Assembly: GCA_938049225.1 (NCBI GenBank)
Contig: CALICM010000060.1
Location: forward strand, 1 to 64,000
Length of the DNA stretch: 64,000 nt
Reading direction: 5' to 3'
Origin: an uncultured Paracoccaceae bacterium
Lineage (GTDB): Bacteria; Pseudomonadota; Alphaproteobacteria; Rhodobacterales; Rhodobacteraceae
The notes beneath the pieces were generated by a model. It saw only the letters and a list, made by a program, of their open reading frames with translations, had not been told where the DNA came from and made no database searches. The translations under genes and the position numbers were made by a program. Positions 16,009 through 24,806 of this stretch are shown one piece after another (positions within the stretch are counted from its first letter, which is position 1; every line of letters begins with the position of its first letter).

Positions 16009-18885
16009 TCAGGCGATCTGGGTCAGCGGGTCGTCCAGCACGCGGAACTCGAACCCATCCAGCTTAAACGCCGTGTCGCCAATCGCCGACACATCGACCC
16101 GGTCGAACCCGTCGCCGATCAGCCCTGTATCCAGCGTGTCGCCGGTCCCGACCAACTCGGTGAGCGTTTCAACGAGCACGCCGTCCAGATAGAAGGCCAG
16201 TTCGACCTCACCATCGCCGCGCACGCTTGAGAAGTCGAACTCCGCCTCTACACCCAAGCCAAACTTGCTGGGGTCCAGATCGAACTGCAGCGCCTCGTCC
16301 CCATCGACCGCGCGGCGCTCAAAGGCATCGCCCCGGTCGTCGGGCGAACGGACGCCCAACTCCCCGCCCCGGAACGACAGTTTCTCGACGTTCGTCGGAT
16401 CCACCGCATCCAACGTGATCCCCAGGGCATCGAATGCGGCCTTCTTCGACTGCGCCCGGAAGACATCGGCGTCCACCACTTCGCCATCGATCAAGCTGAC
16501 TGGAATGCTGCCGTTCAGGAACGGCACCAAATCCACCGCCAATTGGAAACTGGGCGCGGGGATCGTGAAGCTGGCCACCACGGGGTCATGGTCCGACCCA
16601 CGGTCCGGCGTCTCGCCAAACTCGGTGTTCACATGCACGATGTCGATCGCCGCGGTGTCGAACAAGTCGCCGGTGGCGAGGATATGGTCCAGCGACTGGC
16701 TGTTGCCCTGGAAGATGAAGCTATACAGCTCGTCCTCGGGCAGTTCGTTGACGAGGTTCGCCAGGATCGCAACACCACCAGGTGCGGTGCTTTCACCCGC
16801 ATTGGTCGAGATAACGGTGCCCTCAAGAATGGCAAGCGGGCTGACGAACTCAAACTCGTTCATATCGCCCAGCACGACGACATTCGCATCCGGATCAGTG
16901 TCCAAAATCCCGTCGACAAAGTCGTTGACCGCCTGCGCTTGCACACGGCGTTCATCCAGCGAGCCGTTGACGTTCGGATCCTCTTGCAGATCTTCGAACG
17001 GCTGGGTTGTGCCCAGGATCGGCGACGAGCCGCCTTTCGAGGAGAAGTGGTTGTTGACCACCGTCACCGCCTCGCCGTTGAATTCAAACGTCGCCGACAG
17101 CGGCAAACGGGCCCCATCAAACGCCTCGCCCGGGGCCTGGCTGCCCACCGGTTGGACCGAGCCTTCGACCAGATCGACCCGCGTGGGATCATAAAGAAAC
17201 GCCGTGCGGATATTGCCGCCTGGCTGGCCGCCGCTTTGCCCATCGATGATCGCGGTGTTGTCGATAAACGCGTATTGCGGCCCGCCCGCCTCGACGATGG
17301 CATCGGCCAGCGCCTGCAGCGTCTCGCTGGCCGAGGTTGTCCCGTCGTCCACAGACCCCGAGTTATCCTGGATCTCTTGCAAACCGATGATATCGGGACT
17401 GCCAAGGTTGCCCACGATCTGCTCGGCAATGGTCTCGAACCGGCCGTTGGCCACATCCGTATCGCCATCGGCATCATTGGTTTCCAGGTTCAGCACATTG
17501 TAACTGGCAACGGTCAACTCGTCGACGCTGCCCTTCAGCGCGGTTGCCTCCGCCGTCAGCCCGCTTGCGGTCACATTGGCGGTGAAATCCACCGTTGGGA
17601 TGATCTCGAAGTTCCCAAAACCATAGCCGACCACGCCGGTCACATCGCCCAGGGTGTCGCCCACATTGACCAGCGGCGCATCGAACCCCGAGACATCGAA
17701 ATCCGGATCGATCTGGATCTTCTCGGGGTTGAAATCCCCTGGGGCGATGTTCAGCGTGCCGCGCTCGGAAATCCCGGTCGCATTGTCGCCCCCATCGGCC
17801 ACGGCAAAGATCTCGCCAAAGCGGTTCGTGCCGTTGACCACCACCAAATCCGGTGCGGTCACAAACATCCCCTCTACGCTTTCGAAGAAATCGATGCCGT
17901 CGTTGACCGGGTCGAAATTGCTCAGCGGGTCATTGTCGATCCGGGTGTTCGGGGCCACCCGCCCGCCCTTGCCCAGGATCACCGCCGCCGGTAGCGGATT
18001 GCCGCTGCTGACCACGGTAATGACATCACCGCCGATCTGCGTTGTCGACAAGTTCCCCGAGGCCGCCCCCCCGGGCGTGAACTCGCTGACCGCCCCCTCA
18101 ACCGTGATCGCGTCGCCAACGGTCACTGTCGGCGCGCCGCCAGTAAAAACAAAAATTGCGTCCGAGGTGGCGATATCCCCATCACCAACCGCGTCCTGCA
18201 GATAGAACCCGTTGCCATCCAGCGCCGTGACAATCCCACTTGTCGCCACGACCGCGCCCACCAGAGCCGAGACATGGTCCGCGCCTTGGATCTCCATGAT
18301 CGTCGCGGGGGTGGCGACCGGTGGTGGCGCGACATCCGCATTCGGTGCGCCCGGTGTTTCTTCGCCGGTGCCGAAAGAGCCGATCTGAAACACGCCCGTG
18401 CCATCCACATCGCGGAAGACATACCCTGGAACGAACGTCCCATCGGGCCCCACAGTCGTGGTGGAATAGACCTGCTCGCCACTGCCGACCGTCTCGATCA
18501 GCGCCACACTGTCCACCACGGCTGTCCAGGGCATCACATCCAGCACGCCGTCATCGTTGTTGTCCAAATCATCGCCGAGGGACCCTGAGAAATCCTGCAC
18601 CAACAAATGGGTCACGTTGTCCGAATTCTCGAACGTCAGTGTCGCCGTCAGATCTGCCACACCCAGTGTAAAGGCGCTGTTGGCCGCGACGAAAAAACCG
18701 TTCTCGTCCAGTGTCAACCCATCCAGGTTGGTCACGCTTTCGATCACGCCAGACCCACCGGCCCCGTCTCCGAGAACAATATAACTCAGCCCGCCAAGCG
18801 AGGCATTGGGATCCCCAAACAATTCGAAAAACTCGTCGTTATCCGCGCCAGGTTGGTCGATACGCAATTCATTGATGGTGATCAT
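16009..18885 (-). CDS. Large extracellular nuclease: lamin-tail domain plus endonuclease/exonuclease/phosphatase domain
   Basis: This 958-residue acidic protein resembles ExeM/NucH-type secreted nucleases. Residues 1-180 look like a lamin-tail domain (ITINELRIDQPGADNDEFFE). An OB-like region follows from about 210 to 440 (GFYLQDAVGDGD). Then comes an endonuclease/exonuclease/phosphatase domain from about 465 to 775, with VASYNVLNL, IIGLQEIQDN, VVVLGDMNEF and the catalytic RGSDHDPVVASF. The last ~170 residues are an uncharacterised acidic tail. There is no N-terminal signal peptide, so type I secretion through a C-terminal signal is likely, though no RTX nonapeptides are seen. AAGGGG precedes the ATG. 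Extracellular DNA scavenging is the probable role. Confidence 0.85.
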   Translation of the reverse strand: MITINELRIDQPGADNDEFFELFGDPNASLGGLSYIVLGDGAGGSGVIESVTNLDGLTLDENGFFVAANSAFTLGVADLTATLTFENSDNVTHLLVQDFSGSLGDDLDNNDDGVLDVMPWTAVVDSVALIETVGSGEQVYSTTTVGPDGTFVPGYVFRDVDGTGVFQIGSFGTGEETPGAPNADVAPPPVATPATIMEIQGADHVSALVGAVVATSGIVTALDGNGFYLQDAVGDGDIATSDAIFVFTGGAPTVTVGDAITVEGAVSEFTPGGAASGNLSTTQIGGDVITVVSSGNPLPAAVILGKGGRVAPNTRIDNDPLSNFDPVNDGIDFFESVEGMFVTAPDLVVVNGTNRFGEIFAVADGGDNATGISERGTLNIAPGDFNPEKIQIDPDFDVSGFDAPLVNVGDTLGDVTGVVGYGFGNFEIIPTVDFTANVTASGLTAEATALKGSVDELTVASYNVLNLETNDADGDTDVANGRFETIAEQIVGNLGSPDIIGLQEIQDNSGSVDDGTTSASETLQALADAIVEAGGPQYAFIDNTAIIDGQSGGQPGGNIRTAFLYDPTRVDLVEGSVQPVGSQAPGEAFDGARLPLSATFEFNGEAVTVVNNHFSSKGGSSPILGTTQPFEDLQEDPNVNGSLDERRVQAQAVNDFVDGILDTDPDANVVVLGDMNEFEFVSPLAILEGTVISTNAGESTAPGGVAILANLVNELPEDELYSFIFQGNSQSLDHILATGDLFDTAAIDIVHVNTEFGETPDRGSDHDPVVASFTIPAPSFQLAVDLVPFLNGSIPVSLIDGEVVDADVFRAQSKKAAFDALGITLDAVDPTNVEKLSFRGGELGVRSPDDRGDAFERRAVDGDEALQFDLDPSKFGLGVEAEFDFSSVRGDGEVELAFYLDGVLVETLTELVGTGDTLDTGLIGDGFDRVDVSAIGDTAFKLDGFEFRVLDDPLTQIA

Positions 18886-19324
18886 GGTCGAATGCCCCTT
18901 ATGGATCGTGGAAAATCGGCGCTGGATAGCGTGTTCGCAAGAATGTGATTCTTCCGTGACCCAGCCCCGTTAACCATACCGATCCGCCAGCGCGCCTTAA
19001 GCGAAATTTTTATAACCCTGGCGCTGACCTTGCGGCAGCTGTTTGGATTGCAGCCATGCGCCCGCTGGGATACCACCCTTGTAAGCCTGGCGCGGACCGC
19101 TGGGCGATGGAGATTTTATGTCGACGATTGCGGGCAACCGCTAATCTCACTCAGTGGGAGGCGAATTGGTACAAGGCCGCTGAGGGATCAGCCCGGCCTT
19201 ACTTTTTGTGGCCTGAGCGAACGTGCTGCATTCAGCAAAAAACGCATGTAAGCGACAGGCTTTACGCCGATCGCGGCAAGCCTGAACCGCTTGCGCGATG
19301 GCAATTGTGAAAGACGAACCCGTT
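18886..19324. other. Intergenic region between the nuclease and a GNAT gene
   Basis: These 439 bp hold the leftward nuclease promoter and leader. A TTAACC half-site and an AT-rich TTTTTATAA run lie about 90-130 bp from its start. The frames present on the plus strand code for cysteine- and arginine-rich peptides with no resemblance to known proteins. No RNA gene was recognised. Confidence 0.5.
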
Positions 19325-19786
19325 ATGAATATTCGACCAACAAAGCCCCAGGATATCCCCGCTTTGAGAAGCGTGCTGGATGGTACCGAGCTGTTCCCAA
19401 GCGAGATGCTGCCAGACATGCTCAGCGACTTCCTGTCCAGCAGTGAGGGCACCGACATCTGGCTAACCTATGAAGCGGACGGTGTGCCCATTGGCTTCTG
19501 CTATGCTGCGCCCGAGGCTTTGACCGAGGGTACATGGAACATGCTGGCCATCGCTGTTCTGCCGTCAAAGCAGGGTCTGGGTGCGGGTGGCGCAATCGTT
19601 GCGCATCTTGAGGACACCCTGCGCAAACAAGGGCACAGGGTTCTGATCGCCGACACATCGGGGGCCGAGGCTTTCTCGCAGACCCGCGCCTTCTACCGCA
19701 AAGCGGGCTATACCCAGGAGGCCCGCATCCGGGACTTCTGGGCCCAGGGCGACGATAAGGTCGTTTTCTGGAAGGCGCTTTCGTAG
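19325..19786 (+). CDS. GNAT family N-acetyltransferase
   Basis: This is an acetyl-CoA-dependent N-acetyltransferase of about 153 residues. The fold is shown by MNIRPTKPQDIPALRSVL at the start, the acetyl-CoA loop GLGAGGAIVAHLE, and the closing ARAFYRKAGY-like TRAFYRKAGYTQEARIRDFW. The chosen start (MNIRP) is typical. An ATG nine codons earlier is possible but has no better ribosome site. The substrate is unknown, and the FWxxxDDKVVFWK ending suggests a small-molecule or amino-acid acceptor family. It is the first of eight GNAT genes in the window. Confidence 0.85.
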   Translation: MNIRPTKPQDIPALRSVLDGTELFPSEMLPDMLSDFLSSSEGTDIWLTYEADGVPIGFCYAAPEALTEGTWNMLAIAVLPSKQGLGAGGAIVAHLEDTLRKQGHRVLIADTSGAEAFSQTRAFYRKAGYTQEARIRDFWAQGDDKVVFWKALS

Positions 19787-19863
19787 CACTCACCCCCAGA
19801 AAGCCGGCCGGGGGCCGTCCATATTGACAGGCCTCGGCCACCGGCGTATGCCCTGCGCAATCT

Positions 19864-19944
19864 CCGGAAGCGTGAAACCTTCCGGTCCTGTGCTTATGTC
19901 AGGATCGACACCCGTCAGCGCGTTGCGCCCACGGGTGCGTTTTT
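19864..19944 (+). promoter_or_regulatory. ffh leader: hairpin CCGGAAG/CTTCCGG and terminator-like hairpin with T5
   Basis: A perfect 7-bp hairpin with an 8-nt loop is followed by a smaller hairpin (GCGCC/GGTGC) ending in GTTTTTGG, 27 bp before the ffh ATG. The second structure looks like a Rho-independent terminator of the upstream GNAT gene or an attenuator of ffh. No SRP RNA sequence was found here. Confidence 0.45.
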
Positions 19945-19971
19945 GGTTTGGCCAACGTCGCGAGGGTGCGC

Positions 19972-21474
19972 ATGTTTGAAAATTTGTCCGAACGTCTTTC
20001 TGGCGTCTTTGACAAGCTCACCAAACAGGGGGCACTGTCCGACGCCGATGTGTCCACCGCCTTGCGCGAAGTCCGCGTGGCTCTGCTCGAGGCGGATGTC
20101 TCGCTGCCGGTCGCGCGGGACTTCGTCAAAGCCGTACAGGACAAGGCGACCGGCCAAGCGGTGACCAAATCGGTCACCCCCGGTCAGCAGGTCGTGAAGA
20201 TTGTCCATGACGAGCTGGTGCATGTCCTGGCTGGCGATGCGGGTGATATCGGCACCCTCAAGATCGGCAGCCCCCCTGCCCCGGTGCTGATGGTCGGCCT
20301 CCAGGGCTCGGGCAAGACCACCACCACAGCCAAGCTCGCCAAGCGCCTGACCGAACGGGACGGCAAACGCATCCTTATGGCCAGCTTAGACACCCGTCGC
20401 CCGGCGGCGATGGAGCAACTCGCGGTCCTCGGCACGCAGATCGGCGTCGACACGCTGCCCATCGTGCCCGGCCAGGATGCAGTGCAGATCGCCAAACGCG
20501 CCAAACAACAGGCAACCTTGGGCGGCTACGACGTCTTCATGCTGGACACCGCGGGCCGCCTGAGCATCGATGACGAACTGATGGCCGAGGTCGAAGCGGT
20601 CCGCGAGGCCACCAAACCCCACGAGACCTTGCTGGTTGTCGATGGCCTGACGGGCCAAGACGCGGTGCACACCGCCGAGAACTTCGACGGTCGTATCGGC
20701 ATCTCGGGCGTTGTGCTGACCCGGATGGATGGCGACGGGCGCGGCGGCGCGGCGCTTTCCATGCGCGCGGTCACCGGCAAACCGATCAAATTCGTGGGCC
20801 TTGGCGAGAAAATGGACGCCCTTGAGGAGTTCCATGCCGAGCGTGTCGCGGGCCGCATCCTGGGCATGGGCGACATCGTCAGCCTGGTCGAAAAGGCGCA
20901 GGAGACGATCGAGGCTGAGCAAGCCGAACGCATGATGAAGCGCTTTCAGAAGGGTCAGTTCAATATGAACGACCTGAAGATGCAGCTTGAACAGATGATG
21001 AAGATGGGCGGCATGCAAGGCGTCATGGGCATGATGCCCGGCATGGGCAAGATGGCCAAGCAGATCGAGGAGGCGGGTTTTGACGATAGCGTCATCAAAC
21101 GCCAGGTCGCCTTGATCCAATCGATGACCAAGAAGGAACGCGCTAATCCCCAGCTGCTGCAGGCCAGCCGCAAAAAGCGGATCGCGGCAGGGGCGGGGCA
21201 AGAGGTCAGCGATCTGAATAAGCTTCTGAAAATGCACCGGCAGATGTCCGACATGATGAAGAAAATGGGCAAGATGGGCAAAAAAGGCCTGATGCGTGGG
21301 GCCCTGGGCCAGATGTTTGGCAAGGGCGGGGGCATGCCACCCGGCATGCCCGGCGGCGCGCCGGGCGGTCCCGGCCTGCCCGGGGCCCCCGGCGCGCCGC
21401 TTCCCCCAGGGTTGCCCGGTCTCGGTGGTCCCGCGCTGCCCCCCGGGCTCAGTGGATTTGGCAAAAAGAAGTGA
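19972..21474 (+). CDS. ffh: Signal recognition particle protein Ffh
   Basis: This GTPase binds 4.5S RNA and signal sequences of nascent membrane proteins and works with FtsY. The 500 residues show the N domain, the GTPase G1 loop GLQGSGKTTTTAKLA, DTAGR, TRMDGDGRGGAAL, and the methionine-rich M domain (QMMKMGGMQGVMGMMPGMGK). The C-terminal tail of about 50 residues is a Pro-Gly-rich collagen-like run ending GFGKKK, longer than in E. coli but common in Rhodobacteraceae. MFENLSERLSG is the normal start. A TTG eight codons upstream is not needed. GAGGGT is the ribosome site. Downstream genes overlap it by 4 bp. Confidence 0.98.
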   Translation: MFENLSERLSGVFDKLTKQGALSDADVSTALREVRVALLEADVSLPVARDFVKAVQDKATGQAVTKSVTPGQQVVKIVHDELVHVLAGDAGDIGTLKIGSPPAPVLMVGLQGSGKTTTTAKLAKRLTERDGKRILMASLDTRRPAAMEQLAVLGTQIGVDTLPIVPGQDAVQIAKRAKQQATLGGYDVFMLDTAGRLSIDDELMAEVEAVREATKPHETLLVVDGLTGQDAVHTAENFDGRIGISGVVLTRMDGDGRGGAALSMRAVTGKPIKFVGLGEKMDALEEFHAERVAGRILGMGDIVSLVEKAQETIEAEQAERMMKRFQKGQFNMNDLKMQLEQMMKMGGMQGVMGMMPGMGKMAKQIEEAGFDDSVIKRQVALIQSMTKKERANPQLLQASRKKRIAAGAGQEVSDLNKLLKMHRQMSDMMKKMGKMGKKGLMRGALGQMFGKGGGMPPGMPGGAPGGPGLPGAPGAPLPPGLPGLGGPALPPGLSGFGKKK

Positions 21475-21809
21475 TCACCTGCAGCCTGACATATGTGATC
21501 GACCCGTCCAAACTTGACGCGTTCGAAGCCTATGCACGGGCATGGATCCATCTGGTCAACCGGATGGGCGGCACGCATCATGGCTATTGGCTGCCGCACG
21601 AAGGCGCCAGCGACATCGCCTATGCGCAGTTCTCTTTCCCCTCGCTGGCCGCTTACGAGGATTACCGCCACCGCATGGCGGGCGACCCCGAATGCCAGGC
21701 CGCCTATGCCCATGCGCAGGCCACCGGCTGCATCCGGCGCTATGACCGCAGCTTCACCCGTCCGGTGCTCGAGGGCGCAGCGCCCGCCGATCTCGGCATG
21801 ATGCCATGA
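21471..21809 (+). CDS. NIPSNAP family protein
   Basis: This 112-residue ferredoxin-like-fold protein of the NIPSNAP family has an unclear molecular role. The typical ITCSLTYVIDPSKLDAFEAY start and the GGTHHGYWLP pattern are present. It begins with GTG overlapping the ffh stop (GTGA) and ends overlapping the next acetyltransferase (ATGA), so it belongs to a tightly coupled cistron chain. Confidence 0.85.
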   Translation: MITCSLTYVIDPSKLDAFEAYARAWIHLVNRMGGTHHGYWLPHEGASDIAYAQFSFPSLAAYEDYRHRMAGDPECQAAYAHAQATGCIRRYDRSFTRPVLEGAAPADLGMMP

Positions 21810-22339
21810 TCGAAACCCAGATTTCCATCCCCACACTGACGACCGCACGCTTGATCCTGCGTGCGCCACGCTACGAGGATTATCCGGCCTTCGAGGCTTT
21901 CCTCGCCTCGGATCGCGCGCGGTTCGTCGGGGGGCCGGGCTTGGATGCCAAGGCCAGCTGGCGCGCTTTTACCCATGTGGCCGGCCTGTGGGTTTTGCGC
22001 CCGCCTAGCTCGTTCATCATAACCTTGAAGGGCAGCGACACGCCACTGGGCCTGGCTGGCCCCTGGTTCCCGCATAATTGGCCCGAGCCTGAGCTTGGCT
22101 GGTCCCTCTGGACCGACACGCATGTTGGCACCGGTATTGCTTTCGAGGCCGCGACTGCCGCTCGCGACTACGCTTTCAGTGGGGCAGGTTGGACCACCGC
22201 CGTCAGCTATATCGATCCCGCGAACAAGCGGTCAATCGCCCTGGCCGAGCGCCTGGGCGCGACCCTGGACGCAGGCGCACCCTCGCCCGATGGCACCGAC
22301 CTGGTCTACCGTCACCCGGCACCGGGGACGCTGCAATGA
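21806..22339 (+). CDS. GNAT acetyltransferase 1 of a five-gene tandem array (RimJ/RimL type)
   Basis: This 177-residue acetyltransferase has a RimJ/RimL-like start (TLTTARLILRAPRYEDYPAF), the conserved NWPEPELGWSLW strand, acetyl-CoA-binding GTGIAFEAATAARDYAF and YIDPANKRSIALAERLGAT. The same blocks recur in the four following genes. It overlaps neighbours by ATGA on both sides. RimJ/RimL relatives acetylate protein N-termini or small amines, and the actual target here is unknown. Confidence 0.88.
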   Translation: MIETQISIPTLTTARLILRAPRYEDYPAFEAFLASDRARFVGGPGLDAKASWRAFTHVAGLWVLRPPSSFIITLKGSDTPLGLAGPWFPHNWPEPELGWSLWTDTHVGTGIAFEAATAARDYAFSGAGWTTAVSYIDPANKRSIALAERLGATLDAGAPSPDGTDLVYRHPAPGTLQ

Positions 22340-22845
22340 TCCCCACCCTACACACCGATCGACTGACCCTGCGCGCGCCCGAGATGCGCGACTTCGACGC
22401 CTATGCGGAATTCCGCGCCTCGGACCGCGCCCACTTCGTCGGCGGGCCGTTCACCCGGGCCGAGAGCTTTCAGGCCCTCTCCGCCATTGTCGGGCAATGG
22501 CATCTCAGAGGCTATGGTCGCTGGCTGGTGGCAGACCGCACGACCGACACCGCCCTGGGTGTTGTGGGCATCTTTCACCCCGACGATTGGCCCGAGCCTG
22601 AGATCGCCTGGTCGGTTTTCGCCGAAGGCGAGGGACGCGGGGTCGCCTTCGAGGCCGCCTTGGCCGCTCGGGCCTACGCCTATGACACGCTCGGGATGCT
22701 CCCCATAATCAGCATGGTCGACCCGGGGAACACCCGTTCGGTCACCCTCGCCCTACGTCTGGGCGCCGCTCCCGAAGGCGATTTCAGCCACCCAACCTAT
22801 GGCGAGATGCACATCTGGCGCCACCCAGCACCGGGGATGGCGTAA
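22336..22845 (+). CDS. GNAT acetyltransferase 2 of the array
   Basis: This is a 169-residue paralogue starting MIPTLHTDRLTLRAPEMRDF, with DWPEPEIAWSVF, GRGVAFEAALAARAYAY and MVDPGNTRSVTLALRLGA. The ATG overlaps the previous stop by 4 bp. A longer in-frame extension upstream is only read-through of the preceding gene in another frame. The function is unknown beyond the family. Confidence 0.88.
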   Translation: MIPTLHTDRLTLRAPEMRDFDAYAEFRASDRAHFVGGPFTRAESFQALSAIVGQWHLRGYGRWLVADRTTDTALGVVGIFHPDDWPEPEIAWSVFAEGEGRGVAFEAALAARAYAYDTLGMLPIISMVDPGNTRSVTLALRLGAAPEGDFSHPTYGEMHIWRHPAPGMA

Positions 22846-23345
22846 TGATCCCCACTCTCCAAACCGACCGACTAACCCCACGCGGTCCCGGGATGCGTGA
22901 CTTCGACGCGTTCGCCGCCTTCTATGCCTCGTCCCGTTCCGCCGACGCGGGCGGGCCGCTTAGCCGTCGCGAAGCGTTTCGCCACTTCGCCGCGATGCCG
23001 GGGCATTGGCTTTTGAAGGGGTTCGGTTGGTGGATGATCGACCGGGACGGGTCCGCCATCGGCTTTGCTGGGCTGCATAACCCCCTGAACCGACCTGACC
23101 CCGAATTGGGCTGGGCGCTGTTCGAGGGGGCCGAGGGCCAGGGCTATGCAATCGAAGCCGCCCAAGCCTGCCTCTTCTATGCGCGTCTCTGCCTGCGCCC
23201 CGCGCGCTTGATCAGCTATATCGTTGCCGGTAACGCGGCCTCTGAGCGGCTGGCCCGCCGGCTGGGTGCCGCGCCCACCGATACCCCCGCCTCTGAGCAT
23301 CCAGACCTGACAACCTGGCTCCACGACCTGAGGGGATCCGAATGA
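22845..23345 (+). CDS. GNAT acetyltransferase 3 of the array
   Basis: This is a 166-residue paralogue beginning MIPTLQTDRLTPRGPGMRDF. Conserved blocks are weaker but present: RPDPELGWALF, GQGYAIEAAQACLFYA and IVAGNAASERLARRLGA. The ATG shares one base with the preceding TAA. The usual LTLR is altered to LTPR and the conserved asparagine block is shifted, so this copy may be diverging in substrate. Confidence 0.85.
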   Translation: MIPTLQTDRLTPRGPGMRDFDAFAAFYASSRSADAGGPLSRREAFRHFAAMPGHWLLKGFGWWMIDRDGSAIGFAGLHNPLNRPDPELGWALFEGAEGQGYAIEAAQACLFYARLCLRPARLISYIVAGNAASERLARRLGAAPTDTPASEHPDLTTWLHDLRGSE

Positions 23346-23866
23346 CCCCCATCCTCGAAACCCCGCGCCTGATCCTGCGCCGCCCCGACGCGCGCGATGC
23401 TGAGGGGTATATCGGCTTTCTGGGGCACGAACGCTCGGCCATGGCGGGCGGGGTCAAAGACCGCCCAGACGCCTGGCGCGCCTATGCCGCGATGCTGGGC
23501 CATTGGGACCTGCTGGGCTTCGGTCTCTTTGCCGTGACGCTGCGCGACACCGGCGAAAGCATCGGCCTGATCGGCAACTATGGCCCCGACAGCTGGCCCG
23601 AGCGCGAAATCGGCTGGGTGCTGTTCACCGACGCCCACGAGGGCACCGGCCTGGCCTTCGAAGCCGCGCGCGCCGCGCACCGCCACACGTTTCAGACGCT
23701 GCGCTGGGACACCGCCGTCAGCTATATCGCCCATGGCAACGACCGCTCGGTCGCGTTGGCCAAGCGACTGGGCGCGGTCGAGGATTTGACCGCCGCCACG
23801 CCTCGGAACAAGCCCTGCCATGTCTTCCGCCACAGCGCGGTCGGCCACACCGGGGATGCCGAATGA
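23342..23866 (+). CDS. GNAT acetyltransferase 4 of the array
   Basis: This is a 174-residue paralogue: TPILETPRLILRRPDARD, SWPEREIGWVLF, GTGLAFEAARAAHRHTF, YIAHGNDRSVALAKRLGA. It overlaps the previous gene by ATGA and the next gene by ATGA. It is arginine- and histidine-rich at the end. The substrate is unknown. Confidence 0.87.
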   Translation: MTPILETPRLILRRPDARDAEGYIGFLGHERSAMAGGVKDRPDAWRAYAAMLGHWDLLGFGLFAVTLRDTGESIGLIGNYGPDSWPEREIGWVLFTDAHEGTGLAFEAARAAHRHTFQTLRWDTAVSYIAHGNDRSVALAKRLGAVEDLTAATPRNKPCHVFRHSAVGHTGDAE

Positions 23867-24372
23867 TCCCGACCCTGGAAACCGAACGCTTGACCCTGCG
23901 CGCGCCCGTCGCGGCTGATTTCGGGGCCTATGCCCAAACCCTCGCCTCGCCCCGCGCGATCCATATCGGCGGCCCCTGCGACCGGCGCGAAGCTTGGCTG
24001 GACTTCTGCCAGGACATCGCCAGTTGGCACCTCTATGGCCACGGCAGCTGGACCGTTACCGAAACCGGGGCCGACACCACGCTGGGCACCGTCATGCTGC
24101 ATCACGAACTCGGCGACCCCGAGCGCGAGTTGGGCTGGATCCTGCACAAAGGGTCCGAGGGCCGCGGCATCGCGACCGAGGCCGCCACGGCCGCGCGCGA
24201 CTTTGCCTTCGACACCCTGGAATGGGACACATTCGTCAGCTACATCGCCCCCGAAAACGACCGCTCGATCCGCGTCGCCGAACGGTTGAGCGCCACCCTG
24301 GACCCGGACGCGGCCAAACCCGCGGGCTTTCCCGAATGTCTGATCTATCGTCACACAGCAGGTGCCGCATGA
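23863..24372 (+). CDS. GNAT acetyltransferase 5 of the array
   Basis: This is a 169-residue paralogue with MIPTLETERLTLRAPVAADF, GDPERELGWILH, GRGIATEAATAARDFAF and YIAPENDRSIRVAERLSAT. The start overlaps the previous stop. A longer frame begins inside copy 4 but is out of register with its coding frame and is rejected. It is the last array member before chorismate mutase. Confidence 0.87.
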   Translation: MIPTLETERLTLRAPVAADFGAYAQTLASPRAIHIGGPCDRREAWLDFCQDIASWHLYGHGSWTVTETGADTTLGTVMLHHELGDPERELGWILHKGSEGRGIATEAATAARDFAFDTLEWDTFVSYIAPENDRSIRVAERLSATLDPDAAKPAGFPECLIYRHTAGAA

Positions 24373-24467
24373 CCCGAATTTTGCCGCGCATCCTGCCTGG
24401 CGCTTGCTATTCGTCTGCCAGATCCACGATGGCCAACGTTTCCGCCCCAATCGGAGGGTTCGAATGA
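24369..24467 (+). CDS. Possible 32-residue ORF coupled to neighbours on both sides
   Basis: ATG here overlaps the stop of the fifth acetyltransferase (ATGA), and its own TGA overlaps the chorismate mutase ATG (ATGA). This gives a perfect coupled chain. The peptide (MTRILPRILPGACYSSARST plus 12 more residues) has no recognised motif. It may be a coupling leader that carries ribosomes across the 91-bp gap, or may simply be chance. Confidence 0.3.
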   Translation: MTRILPRILPGACYSSARSTMANVSAPIGGFE

Positions 24468-24766
24468 CCGACGCCGCGCGCGCCGCCACCCTGCTCAAGG
24501 ATCATCGCGACAGCATAGACCGGCTGGACGCGATCCTGATCTATACCCTGGCCGAGCGCTTCAAACACACCCAGGCCGTGGGCCAGCTTAAGGCCACCCA
24601 CGCCCTGCCGCCCAGCGATCCAGATCGCGAGGCCAAACAAATCGCCCGGCTCGAGGACCTTGCGTCCCGTGCCGATCTCGACCCGGAGTTTGCTAAGAAA
24701 TTCCTCAACTTCGTGATCTCGGAAGTGATCCGTCATCACGAGCAAATCCGCGACGGGGTTGCCTGA
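24464..24766 (+). CDS. Chorismate mutase, AroQ type
   Basis: This 100-residue all-helical mutase converts chorismate to prephenate for phenylalanine and tyrosine synthesis. The AroQ pattern is visible: HRDSIDRLDAILIYTLAERF, TQAVGQLKATHALP, DPDREAKQIARLEDLA and the C-terminal ISEVIRHHEQIR. CGGAGGG precedes the ATG. The placement just before rpsP is usual in Rhodobacteraceae. Confidence 0.9.
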   Translation: MTDAARAATLLKDHRDSIDRLDAILIYTLAERFKHTQAVGQLKATHALPPSDPDREAKQIARLEDLASRADLDPEFAKKFLNFVISEVIRHHEQIRDGVA

Positions 24767-24806
24767 AAGCACACCGCCGCATCCGCCATGAACAGGAGAA
24801 ACATCA

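Noticed and set aside
16543-17994. 483-residue open frame on the plus strand opposite the nuclease gene
   Set aside because: It is Arg/His/Asp-rich with no domain and mirrors the codon structure of the nuclease. It is a shadow of high-GC coding DNA.
19056-19100. GATACCACCCTTGTAAG resembling a conserved 23S rRNA stretch
   Set aside because: The similarity covers only about a dozen bases and the surroundings do not fit rRNA.
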